DNA of 64,000 nucleotides, taken from the NCBI GenBank assembly GCA_964525045.1, contig CAZGFD010000007.1:1-64000 (forward strand). Direction: 5' to 3'. Below are positions 25,795 to 34,415 of the stretch, one piece after another. A model generated the notes under the pieces. That model ran no database searches. It worked only from the letters and a program-made list of their open reading frames with translations, and had not been told where the DNA came from. The stretch comes from G020348185 sp964525045. GTDB taxonomy: Bacteria > Nitrospirota > Nitrospiria > Nitrospirales > UBA8639. Positions within the stretch are counted from its first letter, which is position 1; each line of letters opens with the position of its first letter. The translations under genes and the position numbers were made by a program.

Positions 25795-28457
25795 GGCATC
25801 ACCATTAGTGAAACGGGTCGAGGATCGAGGGTCAGGAGCTCTGCAGCTTGAGTTTCCACCCCTGAGGCTCCTGTTGGTAAATCTGCCAAAAGGCGCGCTT
25901 GCAAATGATGCCCTTTTATTGGGAGTACATGTGTTTCAAGAAGATGAAAACGATCAACGTCTATTGCGATGATCCCAGAAACTGATTGCATCACGCTTAT
26001 TACCTCACTCATCATGACCGGTTGCCCGAAGGCGCGAGAATCAAAACTAAAAGCGCGGCGCAATTCTTGCTCGACCTCCTCAACCACCTTGGCGGCTTGA
26101 TAATCAGGATGGACTTTTACTTTTCCGGAAACCCGAAAGAAGGCAGGGCGGTAAGTCTTGACCCGAACAGGGACCAACGGGTCTCCGGCGTTTTTTAACG
26201 CTGCCACCAAATTAGTGTATACCGAACTCTGCTTGCCCACCGCCGCCCCATCCGGGCCCGCAATAGTGAGGAAGATCGATCGTTGCTGACCATCCCAGGT
26301 CCAAGTGGCGAGGGCTTTTGCAATGCCGGCAAAGGCGCGACAAAAGTCTTCATAGTCCTTTAATGAAACCACACGATCCAAAGTTAACACGGTCAAGGGG
26401 GCATTCGTGCGAGCCTGACCCAAGGATTCGGGATTTTCTGCGCCGTCCGCGGCAAGGGGGTTGGTGACGCCTTTGACGCCAAGTGGTTTAGACATGAGGA
26501 GAGTGAGCTGTTGTGTTTTTACCAAACCGTCCTGGCCAATTCCTTTTCGATAGGTGGCGTGAATATTGTCTCGACCGGTAGGCAAGCGTGCACCGGTTCG
26601 ACCGTCACCGAATCGAAGAATGGTTTTCCCATCGTCCGTTGTCTGTGTAGAAAAGACATGATCTTGGGGGCCGTGCCCATACAGATTTTTCACTTCTTTC
26701 CACTGGAGTTCGTTAACCCGAACTTCAAGAGTAGAAGATGACCCACTCGGTGTCGGAGCACTAATATATGTTAAGGGAGGCTGCTGGAGGGTGAAATGTT
26801 GAAAAGGTTGAGCGGCATCTCCGCTCCCAACAATATCTTGAACGGTTTCGCCGTGAGTGGCTTTTGCCACATTGGCATAAATATTGACGCTGGTTCTGAC
26901 ATAGTCAAACGACAATGATTCCGTGAATGAGACAGAAGTAAAACCATCAATAACCAGCACCTCAGCCAATTGCTTGACTTCCCCTCTGATCACACCCGGC
27001 TGATCAATCGGCTCACCAGTAACAATTACTTTTCGTCCAGGCAGTAAATAAGGATAGAAGTCGTCAAGTAAGACTTGGTCTCCCTTTACAGGTTCATCTT
27101 CTGGAATTTCGGCAACAGTTAAGGGGTCACTTTGAACATATACTGTAGTTTTTCGAATAATCGAAAACTTGTCGTCTACAGTTCGCCATTTCATATCGTC
27201 AGCGAGGGTTAGCATTGTAGTTTGATTACTTAACCCATATTGGGTCCGCGTACGATCTTCTACCGTAGCGATTCGGAAAACACTGAAATTGTTCTCCTTA
27301 ACCGCAATGTAACTATCGGGAGAAATTTCATTGTAGAGCCGATCAAGGAAAAGGGAACTTAAACTTTCCTCTGTTATCTCCCATTCATCCTCCGTAGGAA
27401 CGCCCTCACCAGAATAACTAATTTTTTTAGGAGCGTTATACCCAAACACGGCTGCCCGCTGGCGAAACACGTAAACGCCTGTCTCTTTGGCAGCCATCCA
27501 AGCTTTGTGCTGGATTTTGATCATGGCAGCTATATCGTCTATAGCCCAGCCCTGGATCTTTGCCATAGCTTCAAGATCTGACTGTTTCCATGGTTGACCG
27601 ACAACCTGTTCTGAGATCACTTTATTGTTTAACTGAATGGGTGCTTTAGACACCTGAGCGAACTCGGAAAATATTTTGTCAGGAAACTTGGATCCTGTGG
27701 CGGCCAGCGCCAGATCAAGATCGGTAGTTTGCATTGATTGGTTCACGGAGACCTTAACCACCCTTTTGACCACCGGTTCTTCGCCCATTTCTGTCAGTAA
27801 AATATGATCACCCACTTTGACATTGTTGTTTGTTCCTTTGATGGTGATCCGTTCCATTTTAACCGTGATCAACTGCGGTTGAGTGAGACGAGGTTTCATG
27901 GCATTCCACTCAACCCGGGCCTCGAGGGTTTCAATCGTTTCAAAGGTCTGGGGCATCTCCCCCGGAGAGGGCAGACTTTGGACCTGGGTGCCGCGATGAA
28001 TGGTTGTCTGTTTCGTGGCCTGATCGGGTGCCCCAGGAGAATCTTCTAAGGTGAAAGCCAGGTAGGTACTTGCGGCCACGCCTGGACTTAGCTGATATCC
28101 AATAAGTCGTGCCAAGTATTGCATAGACAACCGTTCGGTGGAAGTCCGAAGGTACGATTCATTCGCCAATCGTTCCTGATAAAACGTAAGCACATCACTC
28201 AGAGTGGCAAAACAATCAAGAAGGGCAATAGAGAAATCATCCGAATTCCGTGTTTTCAATTTTCTGGGGGAGGAAGAAGCGACGGAAGACAGTCTGGCGA
28301 GGAGACGGTTTTTAAATTGCGAATGGGTCCCGACACGATAGGAAATGGTTGGCAACCCCGGTCGGTTCGTAACTGTCACATGGGTGGCCGCACTGAACCC
28401 CTCACAGCATCCACAATCGTTTAAACCAGACCCGCTTAATGAAGTTAGATCACTCAT
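25791..28457 (-). CDS. Baseplate protein, gpJ-like (second copy, Pvc12-type)
   Basis: An 888-residue baseplate wedge protein. The C-terminal half has the gpJ pattern (TLDRVVSLKDYEDFCRAFAG, then ALATWTWDGQQRSIFLTIAG), and the central part holds FGDGRTGARLPTGRDN. N-terminal 60 residues include a cysteine cluster (CGCCEG). Larger and more divergent than the upstream gpJ. Overlaps it by four bases and the gpI gene by four bases. It should sit at the baseplate periphery of the contractile particle. Confidence 0.85.
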   Translation of the reverse strand: MSDLTSLSGSGLNDCGCCEGFSAATHVTVTNRPGLPTISYRVGTHSQFKNRLLARLSSVASSSPRKLKTRNSDDFSIALLDCFATLSDVLTFYQERLANESYLRTSTERLSMQYLARLIGYQLSPGVAASTYLAFTLEDSPGAPDQATKQTTIHRGTQVQSLPSPGEMPQTFETIETLEARVEWNAMKPRLTQPQLITVKMERITIKGTNNNVKVGDHILLTEMGEEPVVKRVVKVSVNQSMQTTDLDLALAATGSKFPDKIFSEFAQVSKAPIQLNNKVISEQVVGQPWKQSDLEAMAKIQGWAIDDIAAMIKIQHKAWMAAKETGVYVFRQRAAVFGYNAPKKISYSGEGVPTEDEWEITEESLSSLFLDRLYNEISPDSYIAVKENNFSVFRIATVEDRTRTQYGLSNQTTMLTLADDMKWRTVDDKFSIIRKTTVYVQSDPLTVAEIPEDEPVKGDQVLLDDFYPYLLPGRKVIVTGEPIDQPGVIRGEVKQLAEVLVIDGFTSVSFTESLSFDYVRTSVNIYANVAKATHGETVQDIVGSGDAAQPFQHFTLQQPPLTYISAPTPSGSSSTLEVRVNELQWKEVKNLYGHGPQDHVFSTQTTDDGKTILRFGDGRTGARLPTGRDNIHATYRKGIGQDGLVKTQQLTLLMSKPLGVKGVTNPLAADGAENPESLGQARTNAPLTVLTLDRVVSLKDYEDFCRAFAGIAKALATWTWDGQQRSIFLTIAGPDGAAVGKQSSVYTNLVAALKNAGDPLVPVRVKTYRPAFFRVSGKVKVHPDYQAAKVVEEVEQELRRAFSFDSRAFGQPVMMSEVISVMQSVSGIIAIDVDRFHLLETHVLPIKGHHLQARLLADLPTGASGVETQAAELLTLDPRPVSLMVMP

Positions 28458-30937
28458 TGTCCACCAAAAAGTTGAAGGTGAAACACGCCTCGTTCTAAGA
28501 AGTTGGGGTCATTATCAAGCCGCGCAATCTCCAACCGTCCGACAGAAAGCTTGCCTTCCTGAAGGGGTTGAGAATCCGGAGTATGAAGTCGTTGAAAGGT
28601 GGTGATCATAACCGAAGCCACACCAGGTATAGCTTGGGCCGCGGCATAGAGAGGACTAAGATAAACCGGTTGCCCGAAGGTAAAGTTGTCGGGATGAAAA
28701 AGGCCCCGACGTCCACCTGGCAATATTCGGTTGCTGAATCTATCCAATAATTCAGATTTTACCTGGCTTCGAAAAAATCCTGGTTGAACACATACCTGCA
28801 TCTCAAGTTCCAGAGGAACAATCCGAGGAGCGTCCACTTCCAAGTCATACCCCGCCATACGGAATGGTTCCAAGTGCTGACGCATGGTAGTTTCAAATTC
28901 ATTGTCCACCGGCCACCCGCCGAATCTATCCACTGTCACAAAGGCAGTGTGCCAGCTTCCTGTCCAGCGAAATGTGCCTGCAGCACGCTGAATGTCAGGA
29001 TGTCGGAGTGACAACATAGAATAATCCTCTTCAGTCACGGCACGCTCCTGCGTACGAAACGCTACGGGAGCATTTTGCCGAACCTCTTCCATCGTTTCGG
29101 GCTCTATCCCTCCGGATGCAGGCAGAGGATTGCGGACAGCGGTAATTCCATCTACCTCACTAACCACGTGAGCTAAGCTGTCCGCCCCGATATTTCCGGA
29201 AATCCCATTGCCCATCCGGTAGGTAGCAAATAATTGCGACTCCGGATCAGGGCGAGTTCCATGTTGACCGTCTCCAAACCGAAGGGAGGTGATGCCATCT
29301 GATTCAATCTCAACGACAAACTTTTTGTCTGTCCCCTTGCTGCTGAGCAAATCATGCGTTGGCTCCCATTCCCGATCGGCAGATTGCGGGTCTAATACGA
29401 GGAATATTTCGGGGAAAACATCCCGCATGGACCATTGCATGGCAAGGGATGCCGGGCCAGTCGCAACCTTTTCCTCATAAGATGCTGCCTGCGTCAGGGG
29501 CCCTTCCTTGAGCGTCGGTCGATAGCGGGGAAATATGGGTAGGGGATCCTGCTCTTGACAGCGATTTTGAGAAGCCTGTGGAAGAAAAAACGGTTGGGGC
29601 ACGGTATCAAGCGGCTCATTTTTCAAGGTCATCCCATGGTCCGCTAAGACAATATTCCCACGGGCCACACTGACATTCTCGAGATTCGGCTCCGCTGGTG
29701 TGCGAGAGGAGATACAGAGTGGAAATGGAAGCGCATCCTCTCGGTCCCAAGCGATTTCAGTAATTTCAATGACCTCCTGATTATTTAAAGGATCAAGCAA
29801 AGGATCTTTGTTTGAATCAAAAGCCTGAACCTTTACTAACCGAACGGGATGTCGATATGCCGGGTTCGAGTCGTTTTCTTTTCCCGTATGGGGTCCCAGG
29901 ACTTCTTCAAAGATCAAGACATCTCCCACTTTTAAATTCGGTAAATTCTTCCTTAGAGTTGCCTCTGTCGCGCCCTTAGGGAGACAACAGCGGGTATTTC
30001 CCCAGGTATAAAATTCAATTTTATTGTGGTCTTCGAAAAATTGGCCATCTTCCATCGTTTCAAAGATCACCGGGTGTTGGTTGAGGGCCTCAGCAAAGGC
30101 GGCGCTATTTGGGGAAATCACAGGACCAAGATGACTAATTTTGCTAAGCAAAATTGTGCCTTTTTTTAATTCGACATTGTCCGTATTGACTTGGATTTGC
30201 ACCCACGTGCGGGCGTTACACCCATCGTGCATGTAATAATCCACCAGCCGGGCATGTCGGCGCACGGAGACCCGGCGGCGTGCGGTATCCAAATAGGCTT
30301 CCGTTGCAACAGCATCTTGCTCATAACTGAGTTGGTCACCGATATAGGCCAGAAGTTCAACGAGCATAATGCCCATGTCGGCGGGATTGCGTTCCTGCCA
30401 ATCGGGCATCAACATCGACATGCGATCCAAAAGTAAATTTCGAAAGCTAGCGTAATCCTTGGCCAGATAATTGATTTCCGGTTCGAAAGACGGTGATGGG
30501 ACACAGATCTTCTGCGGGCGGCAATCGGCCTCACGGGGGCAATTCACTTTGAAGGAGAACTCAAGGGTGGAGAAAAAAGGATCGAATCCTCCTGGTGGTT
30601 CAAGGGTGTCTGGTCCTTGGACCAAGCAAAGCAGGTAGGGAGAAAAGTCCCCTGGTTTATTAACAGTTACCGTGAGGACTTGAGGATCACCCACTGGATC
30701 GACACTGACACTCTCGACTCGAATATCCCGAATCCGCTCACCCCCCTTGATTTGAACATTCTCGGTTGTCAAAGTGGCAAGGTGAAGTTCATTTAAAAAA
30801 TGAACTTGGAGGATCCGTTGCCATTGGATGTCGGAGATGTCTATATGATCAAGGACTTCCAAATAGTCGATGCCGTTGAAGGAGGCACTGTCCTTCACAA
30901 ATTGCCGACGCTGGTTATCGCAACAAAGGTATTTCAT
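28454..30937 (-). CDS. Baseplate assembly protein J-like (Pvc11-type)
   Basis: An 827-residue wedge protein. It contains PEINYLAKDYASFRNLLLDR followed by DMGIMLVELLAYIGDQLSYE, the classic opening of Pvc11/Afp11 proteins, and later RFGDGQHGTRPDPES and RAVTEEDYSMLSLRHPDIQR of the gpJ domain. Follows the gp25 gene with one base between stop and start. Expected to ring the hub together with gp25. Confidence 0.92.
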   Translation of the reverse strand: MKYLCCDNQRRQFVKDSASFNGIDYLEVLDHIDISDIQWQRILQVHFLNELHLATLTTENVQIKGGERIRDIRVESVSVDPVGDPQVLTVTVNKPGDFSPYLLCLVQGPDTLEPPGGFDPFFSTLEFSFKVNCPREADCRPQKICVPSPSFEPEINYLAKDYASFRNLLLDRMSMLMPDWQERNPADMGIMLVELLAYIGDQLSYEQDAVATEAYLDTARRRVSVRRHARLVDYYMHDGCNARTWVQIQVNTDNVELKKGTILLSKISHLGPVISPNSAAFAEALNQHPVIFETMEDGQFFEDHNKIEFYTWGNTRCCLPKGATEATLRKNLPNLKVGDVLIFEEVLGPHTGKENDSNPAYRHPVRLVKVQAFDSNKDPLLDPLNNQEVIEITEIAWDREDALPFPLCISSRTPAEPNLENVSVARGNIVLADHGMTLKNEPLDTVPQPFFLPQASQNRCQEQDPLPIFPRYRPTLKEGPLTQAASYEEKVATGPASLAMQWSMRDVFPEIFLVLDPQSADREWEPTHDLLSSKGTDKKFVVEIESDGITSLRFGDGQHGTRPDPESQLFATYRMGNGISGNIGADSLAHVVSEVDGITAVRNPLPASGGIEPETMEEVRQNAPVAFRTQERAVTEEDYSMLSLRHPDIQRAAGTFRWTGSWHTAFVTVDRFGGWPVDNEFETTMRQHLEPFRMAGYDLEVDAPRIVPLELEMQVCVQPGFFRSQVKSELLDRFSNRILPGGRRGLFHPDNFTFGQPVYLSPLYAAAQAIPGVASVMITTFQRLHTPDSQPLQEGKLSVGRLEIARLDNDPNFLERGVFHLQLFGGQ

Positions 30938-30938
30938 G

Positions 30939-31301
30939 TCACAATCCGGGCTTGGTGAACACCGCTACCTGTTGGGAATGATGACGTCGGATGAGATACT
31001 GCACGGTCACATCCAATCGGGAATCATCATTATTCACAGTTACGGCTTGCACTTGAATCAAGTCCCCGAGCCATTGTTGTAAAGCGCCTTGCACTAACAT
31101 TTGAATAGTGGCAGCGAGCTCATCGCTATTTCCTTTAAACAAGGCCTGAGACAACGGTGTCCCGAAATCTGGACGATTTACTCGTTCTCCAGGTGACGTA
31201 AAAAGAACCTGCTCAATCAAGTCCCGAATATGTTTTTCACGCCGGGTTTCCGCCGTGCGGCCCTGTCCGTCAAAGTGAAAGGGAAAATCCAAATGCGCCA
31301 T
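30939..31301 (-). CDS. gp25/GPW lysozyme-like baseplate wedge protein (Pvc9-type)
   Basis: A 120-residue protein. Key pattern: TRREKHIRDLIEQVLFTSPG then RVNRPDFGTPL, the GPW_gp25 family that bridges hub and wedge. The ATG at 31301 (MAHLDFPF) is preferred over an in-frame GTG at 31316 because that GTG lies inside the previous gene. Stop of the PAAR gene is four bases before. Confidence 0.92.
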   Translation of the reverse strand: MAHLDFPFHFDGQGRTAETRREKHIRDLIEQVLFTSPGERVNRPDFGTPLSQALFKGNSDELAATIQMLVQGALQQWLGDLIQVQAVTVNNDDSRLDVTVQYLIRRHHSQQVAVFTKPGL

Positions 31302-31305
31302 CACT

Positions 31306-31623
31306 TTACATCCCACTCACGCGAAGTTGAAACACAGTCGATAGAAGAGGCGAGCCAGTAGGAGCGCATATGGCCTGGCTATCGGCAAGCAACACCGGTT
31401 GACTGTTCGAGAACACACGCGCGGCCCCGCGGATCCATTGTGCTGTGACATCCGGACCACCAGTATTTGGTGGGAGAGCGCAACCCGCAACGGTATAGGG
31501 AGTTGGCTGGGTGACAATGGCCTGTCCGCTCACCAAAACCCGGGGATTGGGTGCAGTAGGCATCGCCTGTCCACCATGCGGACAAAGAATGGTGGCATTC
31601 AGATGTAACAGTGGTCCCGGCAT
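31306..31623 (-). CDS. PAAR-like spike tip protein (Pvc10-type)
   Basis: A 105-residue protein containing LHLNATILCPHGGQAMP and a second cysteine pattern (AGCALPP, AICAPTG). The conserved Cys/His residues fit the metal-binding PAAR-like cone that caps the spike in eCIS particles. Placed between spike and gp25 genes as in other eCIS loci. Confidence 0.82.
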   Translation of the reverse strand: MPGPLLHLNATILCPHGGQAMPTAPNPRVLVSGQAIVTQPTPYTVAGCALPPNTGGPDVTAQWIRGAARVFSNSQPVLLADSQAICAPTGSPLLSTVFQLRVSGM

Positions 31624-31645
31624 TTTTTTAAATCATCCCCATGAG

Positions 31646-32167
31646 TTATATGATCGTCAGAGCGCCTGCGTTGATGTCCACAGCATTGCCAATCATCGTG
31701 ATAATGGCACCTTTACCATTTGAAATGGTGATCCCCGTGTCATTGACTGCGATCATGGCTCCAGTGGTGCTCTTTAATAAAATGCCTCCAGTCGGCCCGG
31801 GCACATCGCTGATCATAAGGGTGTTCTGCGCGGTTGTTTGCAACACAACGTTGGGAACACCTGGAGGAGCGGCCAAAGCCAACGCGGGGGGCTCCGCCCC
31901 AGAGCCCCACCAGCATCCTGACCAGATTGGATAAGAAGGTTCCCCTTGCTCGAATTCGACCCAAACCCCCGCGCCGATCTGTGGTAATACCCACATCCCC
32001 ATCTGTTTGCCCGAAAAAGGAATGCATGGCATTGCCCAACTCGAGGGGATGAGCCCAAGGACGTCAGGAACTTGTACCAGCAAACGTCCCGTTTGAAGGG
32101 GATCAATATTGTTAATAACTGTCCCGCGATACTTCCCAAAGAATTTCTTACCATTTTCGTTGTTCAT
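31646..32167 (-). CDS. Baseplate protein V / spike (gpV-type, Pvc8 C-terminal part)
   Basis: A 173-residue protein with an OB-fold opening (FFGKYRGTVINNIDPLQTGR, LLVQVPDVLG, then GAGVWVEFEQGEPSYPIWSG) and a beta-prism-like repeating tail (GAMIAVNDTGITISNGKGA). Forms the membrane-piercing spike. In VgrG and Pvc8 this module is fused to the hub; here it is a separate gene two bases after the hub gene. Confidence 0.92.
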   Translation of the reverse strand: MNNENGKKFFGKYRGTVINNIDPLQTGRLLVQVPDVLGLIPSSWAMPCIPFSGKQMGMWVLPQIGAGVWVEFEQGEPSYPIWSGCWWGSGAEPPALALAAPPGVPNVVLQTTAQNTLMISDVPGPTGGILLKSTTGAMIAVNDTGITISNGKGAIITMIGNAVDINAGALTII

Positions 32168-32169
32168 GG

Positions 32170-33297
32170 TTATACAGGAATGGTTGAGGTTAAAGATGAG
32201 CGAGCATTCCGGCTCAAGGTAAAGCTTTGCGTATATTCACCAGGCTTAATGTTGTGGGTCACGCTCTTGACGTAATATAGGCCATTGTAGTCCGCGCCTG
32301 CGCCCCGCACGCCGACAAGTTGGCGCGCTTTTAAAATGTGGCCATACCGAAGTACATTGAGCTGTCCCGACCCCGAAATGACATCCGCAGAGGCCGACGC
32401 TTTGGCCAAAGCTCGAGCTGCAGCCTTGGGAATGGCATGTTTGGCCGTCCCTTCTTTGATCATTTCAAGTTTCACTGGAAAAACAGGTTTTCCCCCGAGC
32501 GGAGGATTCAGTGGCGTAATGTCCGGTACAGGAATTGGAACACTGATCTTCGACTCTTCATTCTGGATGTGCAAAATGAACTGCGTTTTCGAGAGCCCAT
32601 CGAAACTAAAACTTAACGACTCCACATTAGTATGGGCACCCATATTTATGCTCAATGCTGGTTGGGGTGCTCCAATCTTTATTTCCGGTCCCCAGTAACC
32701 AATATTCATGCCTGGCCTCGGACCAGGATCCAGATAGAAAACGTAACCCACATCTTGAGCGAGTTGCTCAATGTATTGTAGATCCGTTCCTTCATGCGAT
32801 GGAATGACTTTGACTGGATTTTGGACATAGACCAGGACACTGGGGATGATCATGGGAGTCACACCAAACATGGCATACCTGGCCAAAATAAACGCTACAC
32901 GAGCTTCAAGAGGCATGGCAGGATACGGAATGCCGCTGAGGTCAATAAAGTCCATGAGTCGGCTCAAATCTTCCCCTGTAATTGTCAAAGTGGATTGTCC
33001 GGGATCATTACTGGGAGAGATTTCGTGTTGGGTGATGACTCCATCCATAAGAACATGCTGAATTCCATTGAATGTCACAACCAGAATCACGCGCATCGGT
33101 GGATCGAAAAATCCGGAAGGGAGGATCTTTCCGTGCAGTGGAGACCGGGAGCCAAGGCCAAAACTCAATTGAAACCCGCTCCGTTGCCCAGCACTGACCG
33201 TGATCTGGACGCTTGTCAAGGCTTCAATCACCTCCTGCGGGACCGGGGAGACTGCCACCGGTCCCATTAGAAGGGTCAGATGAATACCTTTAAGCAT
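32170..33297 (-). CDS. Late control gene D-like hub protein (Pvc8 N-terminal part)
   Basis: A 375-residue hub protein of the gpD/gp27 fold. It contains DGVITQHEISPSNDPGQSTL, TITGEDLSRLMDF and later LQYIEQLAQDVGYVFYLDPG, all standard for this family. It trimerises between tube and spike. Overlaps the LysM gene by eight bases. A stretch of consecutive Pro/Val residues (about 255-275) links two domains. Confidence 0.9.
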   Translation of the reverse strand: MLKGIHLTLLMGPVAVSPVPQEVIEALTSVQITVSAGQRSGFQLSFGLGSRSPLHGKILPSGFFDPPMRVILVVTFNGIQHVLMDGVITQHEISPSNDPGQSTLTITGEDLSRLMDFIDLSGIPYPAMPLEARVAFILARYAMFGVTPMIIPSVLVYVQNPVKVIPSHEGTDLQYIEQLAQDVGYVFYLDPGPRPGMNIGYWGPEIKIGAPQPALSINMGAHTNVESLSFSFDGLSKTQFILHIQNEESKISVPIPVPDITPLNPPLGGKPVFPVKLEMIKEGTAKHAIPKAAARALAKASASADVISGSGQLNVLRYGHILKARQLVGVRGAGADYNGLYYVKSVTHNIKPGEYTQSFTLSRNARSSLTSTIPV

Positions 33298-33655
33298 GGG
33301 GCTCTCCTGGTATGCCTTCCGGTAGAGTAATCCTTAAAGTTCGGCCAATCGTCTCAGTCAATTCCTGCGGACAGATGGCGCCATTGGCATCGCATAGCCG
33401 CCAAAACTGCTCAGGGTCTCCCAAATACTGCGCCGCTAGGTTATCGAGTCGATCACCTTGGGTGACGTTATGTTCTTGGATTGCTGCAAAACGTTCAGGG
33501 GGTGGAACAAACCGACGGCGCAGATAGACAATGGTTTTTCCTGTTGGTGTCTCTCGCCTCCCGGTTTCAATACCGTGGTATCGGCTGGTTGGTGGAAACA
33601 AGCTGTTGAGTTGGGCTATCGAAGCCAACAAAGTCTTTTGAAATGAATCGGTCAT
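33290..33655 (-). CDS. LysM-domain protein of the baseplate (Pvc7/gp53-like part)
   Basis: A 121-residue protein. The LysM-like segment is NVTQGDRLDNLAAQYLGDPE then FWRLCDANG. In eCIS and T4-type systems a LysM protein clamps the baseplate inner ring rather than binding peptidoglycan. Its start overlaps the stop of the preceding gene (ATGA), and both together correspond to a Pvc7-like function. Confidence 0.85.
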   Translation of the reverse strand: MTDSFQKTLLASIAQLNSLFPPTSRYHGIETGRRETPTGKTIVYLRRRFVPPPERFAAIQEHNVTQGDRLDNLAAQYLGDPEQFWRLCDANGAICPQELTETIGRTLRITLPEGIPGEPHA

Positions 33656-34302
33656 GGTATCCTTTCAATCCCCAACGCGCTCATTTTGCCCTGGACTTTT
33701 TTGGACAGTTCTTCTTTTTGTCGGAGGTAACTCATAAATACGCTGCCACCCTTGTGCTCGAATCCTAGATCATCAATGCTCAAGACCCGCAGACCCAGGC
33801 TCACCTTTGCCCGAATGGGATTCAGATCAGGATCAAAGGCCTCTTCGGTTACGTTTAATTCAGTCACACGAACCGGCAGCACGCGCTGCTTGCTCCAAAC
33901 AAAAAAAGTGAGAGGAGCTTCTATGGGTGTAATTTCCAAAGTGCCAGACTTCGCTAATCGGTTGTTTTCCTGAAGTTGATCACCGGTTGGGTAGACCATG
34001 GTTTCTAATGCAGCCAGTTGGGGATGGATCCCGAGGTCTGCGGTAGTGGAGTCGGCCACCTCCATCAGATCTGTCGCATCAATCTCGGCTTCGAGTTTGA
34101 TACTCTCGACTGCAGGCCCCTTAAGGCGCAAAGCTTCTGATCGGTCCCCTCCCTCGCCACCAGAACCCTTAATCTCAAAACTCCGATTGAGAGTCTCGGG
34201 GTTGTACTGCAGTGGGATTACCCGCAACACGCGGCTCGACTCCGGATCCATCAACACAAGCCCGCCTTTCAGAAGTTTCGGTGAGTTGGTGTAGGTGGTC
34301 AT
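33652..34302 (-). CDS. CIS tube-initiator/Pvc7-like protein without LysM
   Basis: A 216-residue protein with VLRVIPLQYNPETLNRSFEI and LTFFVWSKQRVLPVRVTELN, the N-terminal pattern of the contractile injection system tube/baseplate protein (Pvc7/Afp7). The LysM module usually found at the C-terminus is absent and is encoded by the next gene. A 113-base gap separates it from the DUF4157 gene upstream, the largest break inside the operon, so an internal promoter is possible. Confidence 0.85.
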   Translation of the reverse strand: MTTYTNSPKLLKGGLVLMDPESSRVLRVIPLQYNPETLNRSFEIKGSGGEGGDRSEALRLKGPAVESIKLEAEIDATDLMEVADSTTADLGIHPQLAALETMVYPTGDQLQENNRLAKSGTLEITPIEAPLTFFVWSKQRVLPVRVTELNVTEEAFDPDLNPIRAKVSLGLRVLSIDDLGFEHKGGSVFMSYLRQKEELSKKVQGKMSALGIERIP

Positions 34303-34415
34303 AATTTGTTGCCTATAACTAAAATCAAAAAAAGTTCAACTTTGCCGCTTAAAGATTGGCGCTGGCTTTAGCTTAATTTCTGTTCTTTTTGAATATTGAT
34401 ATAAATAATGCATCC

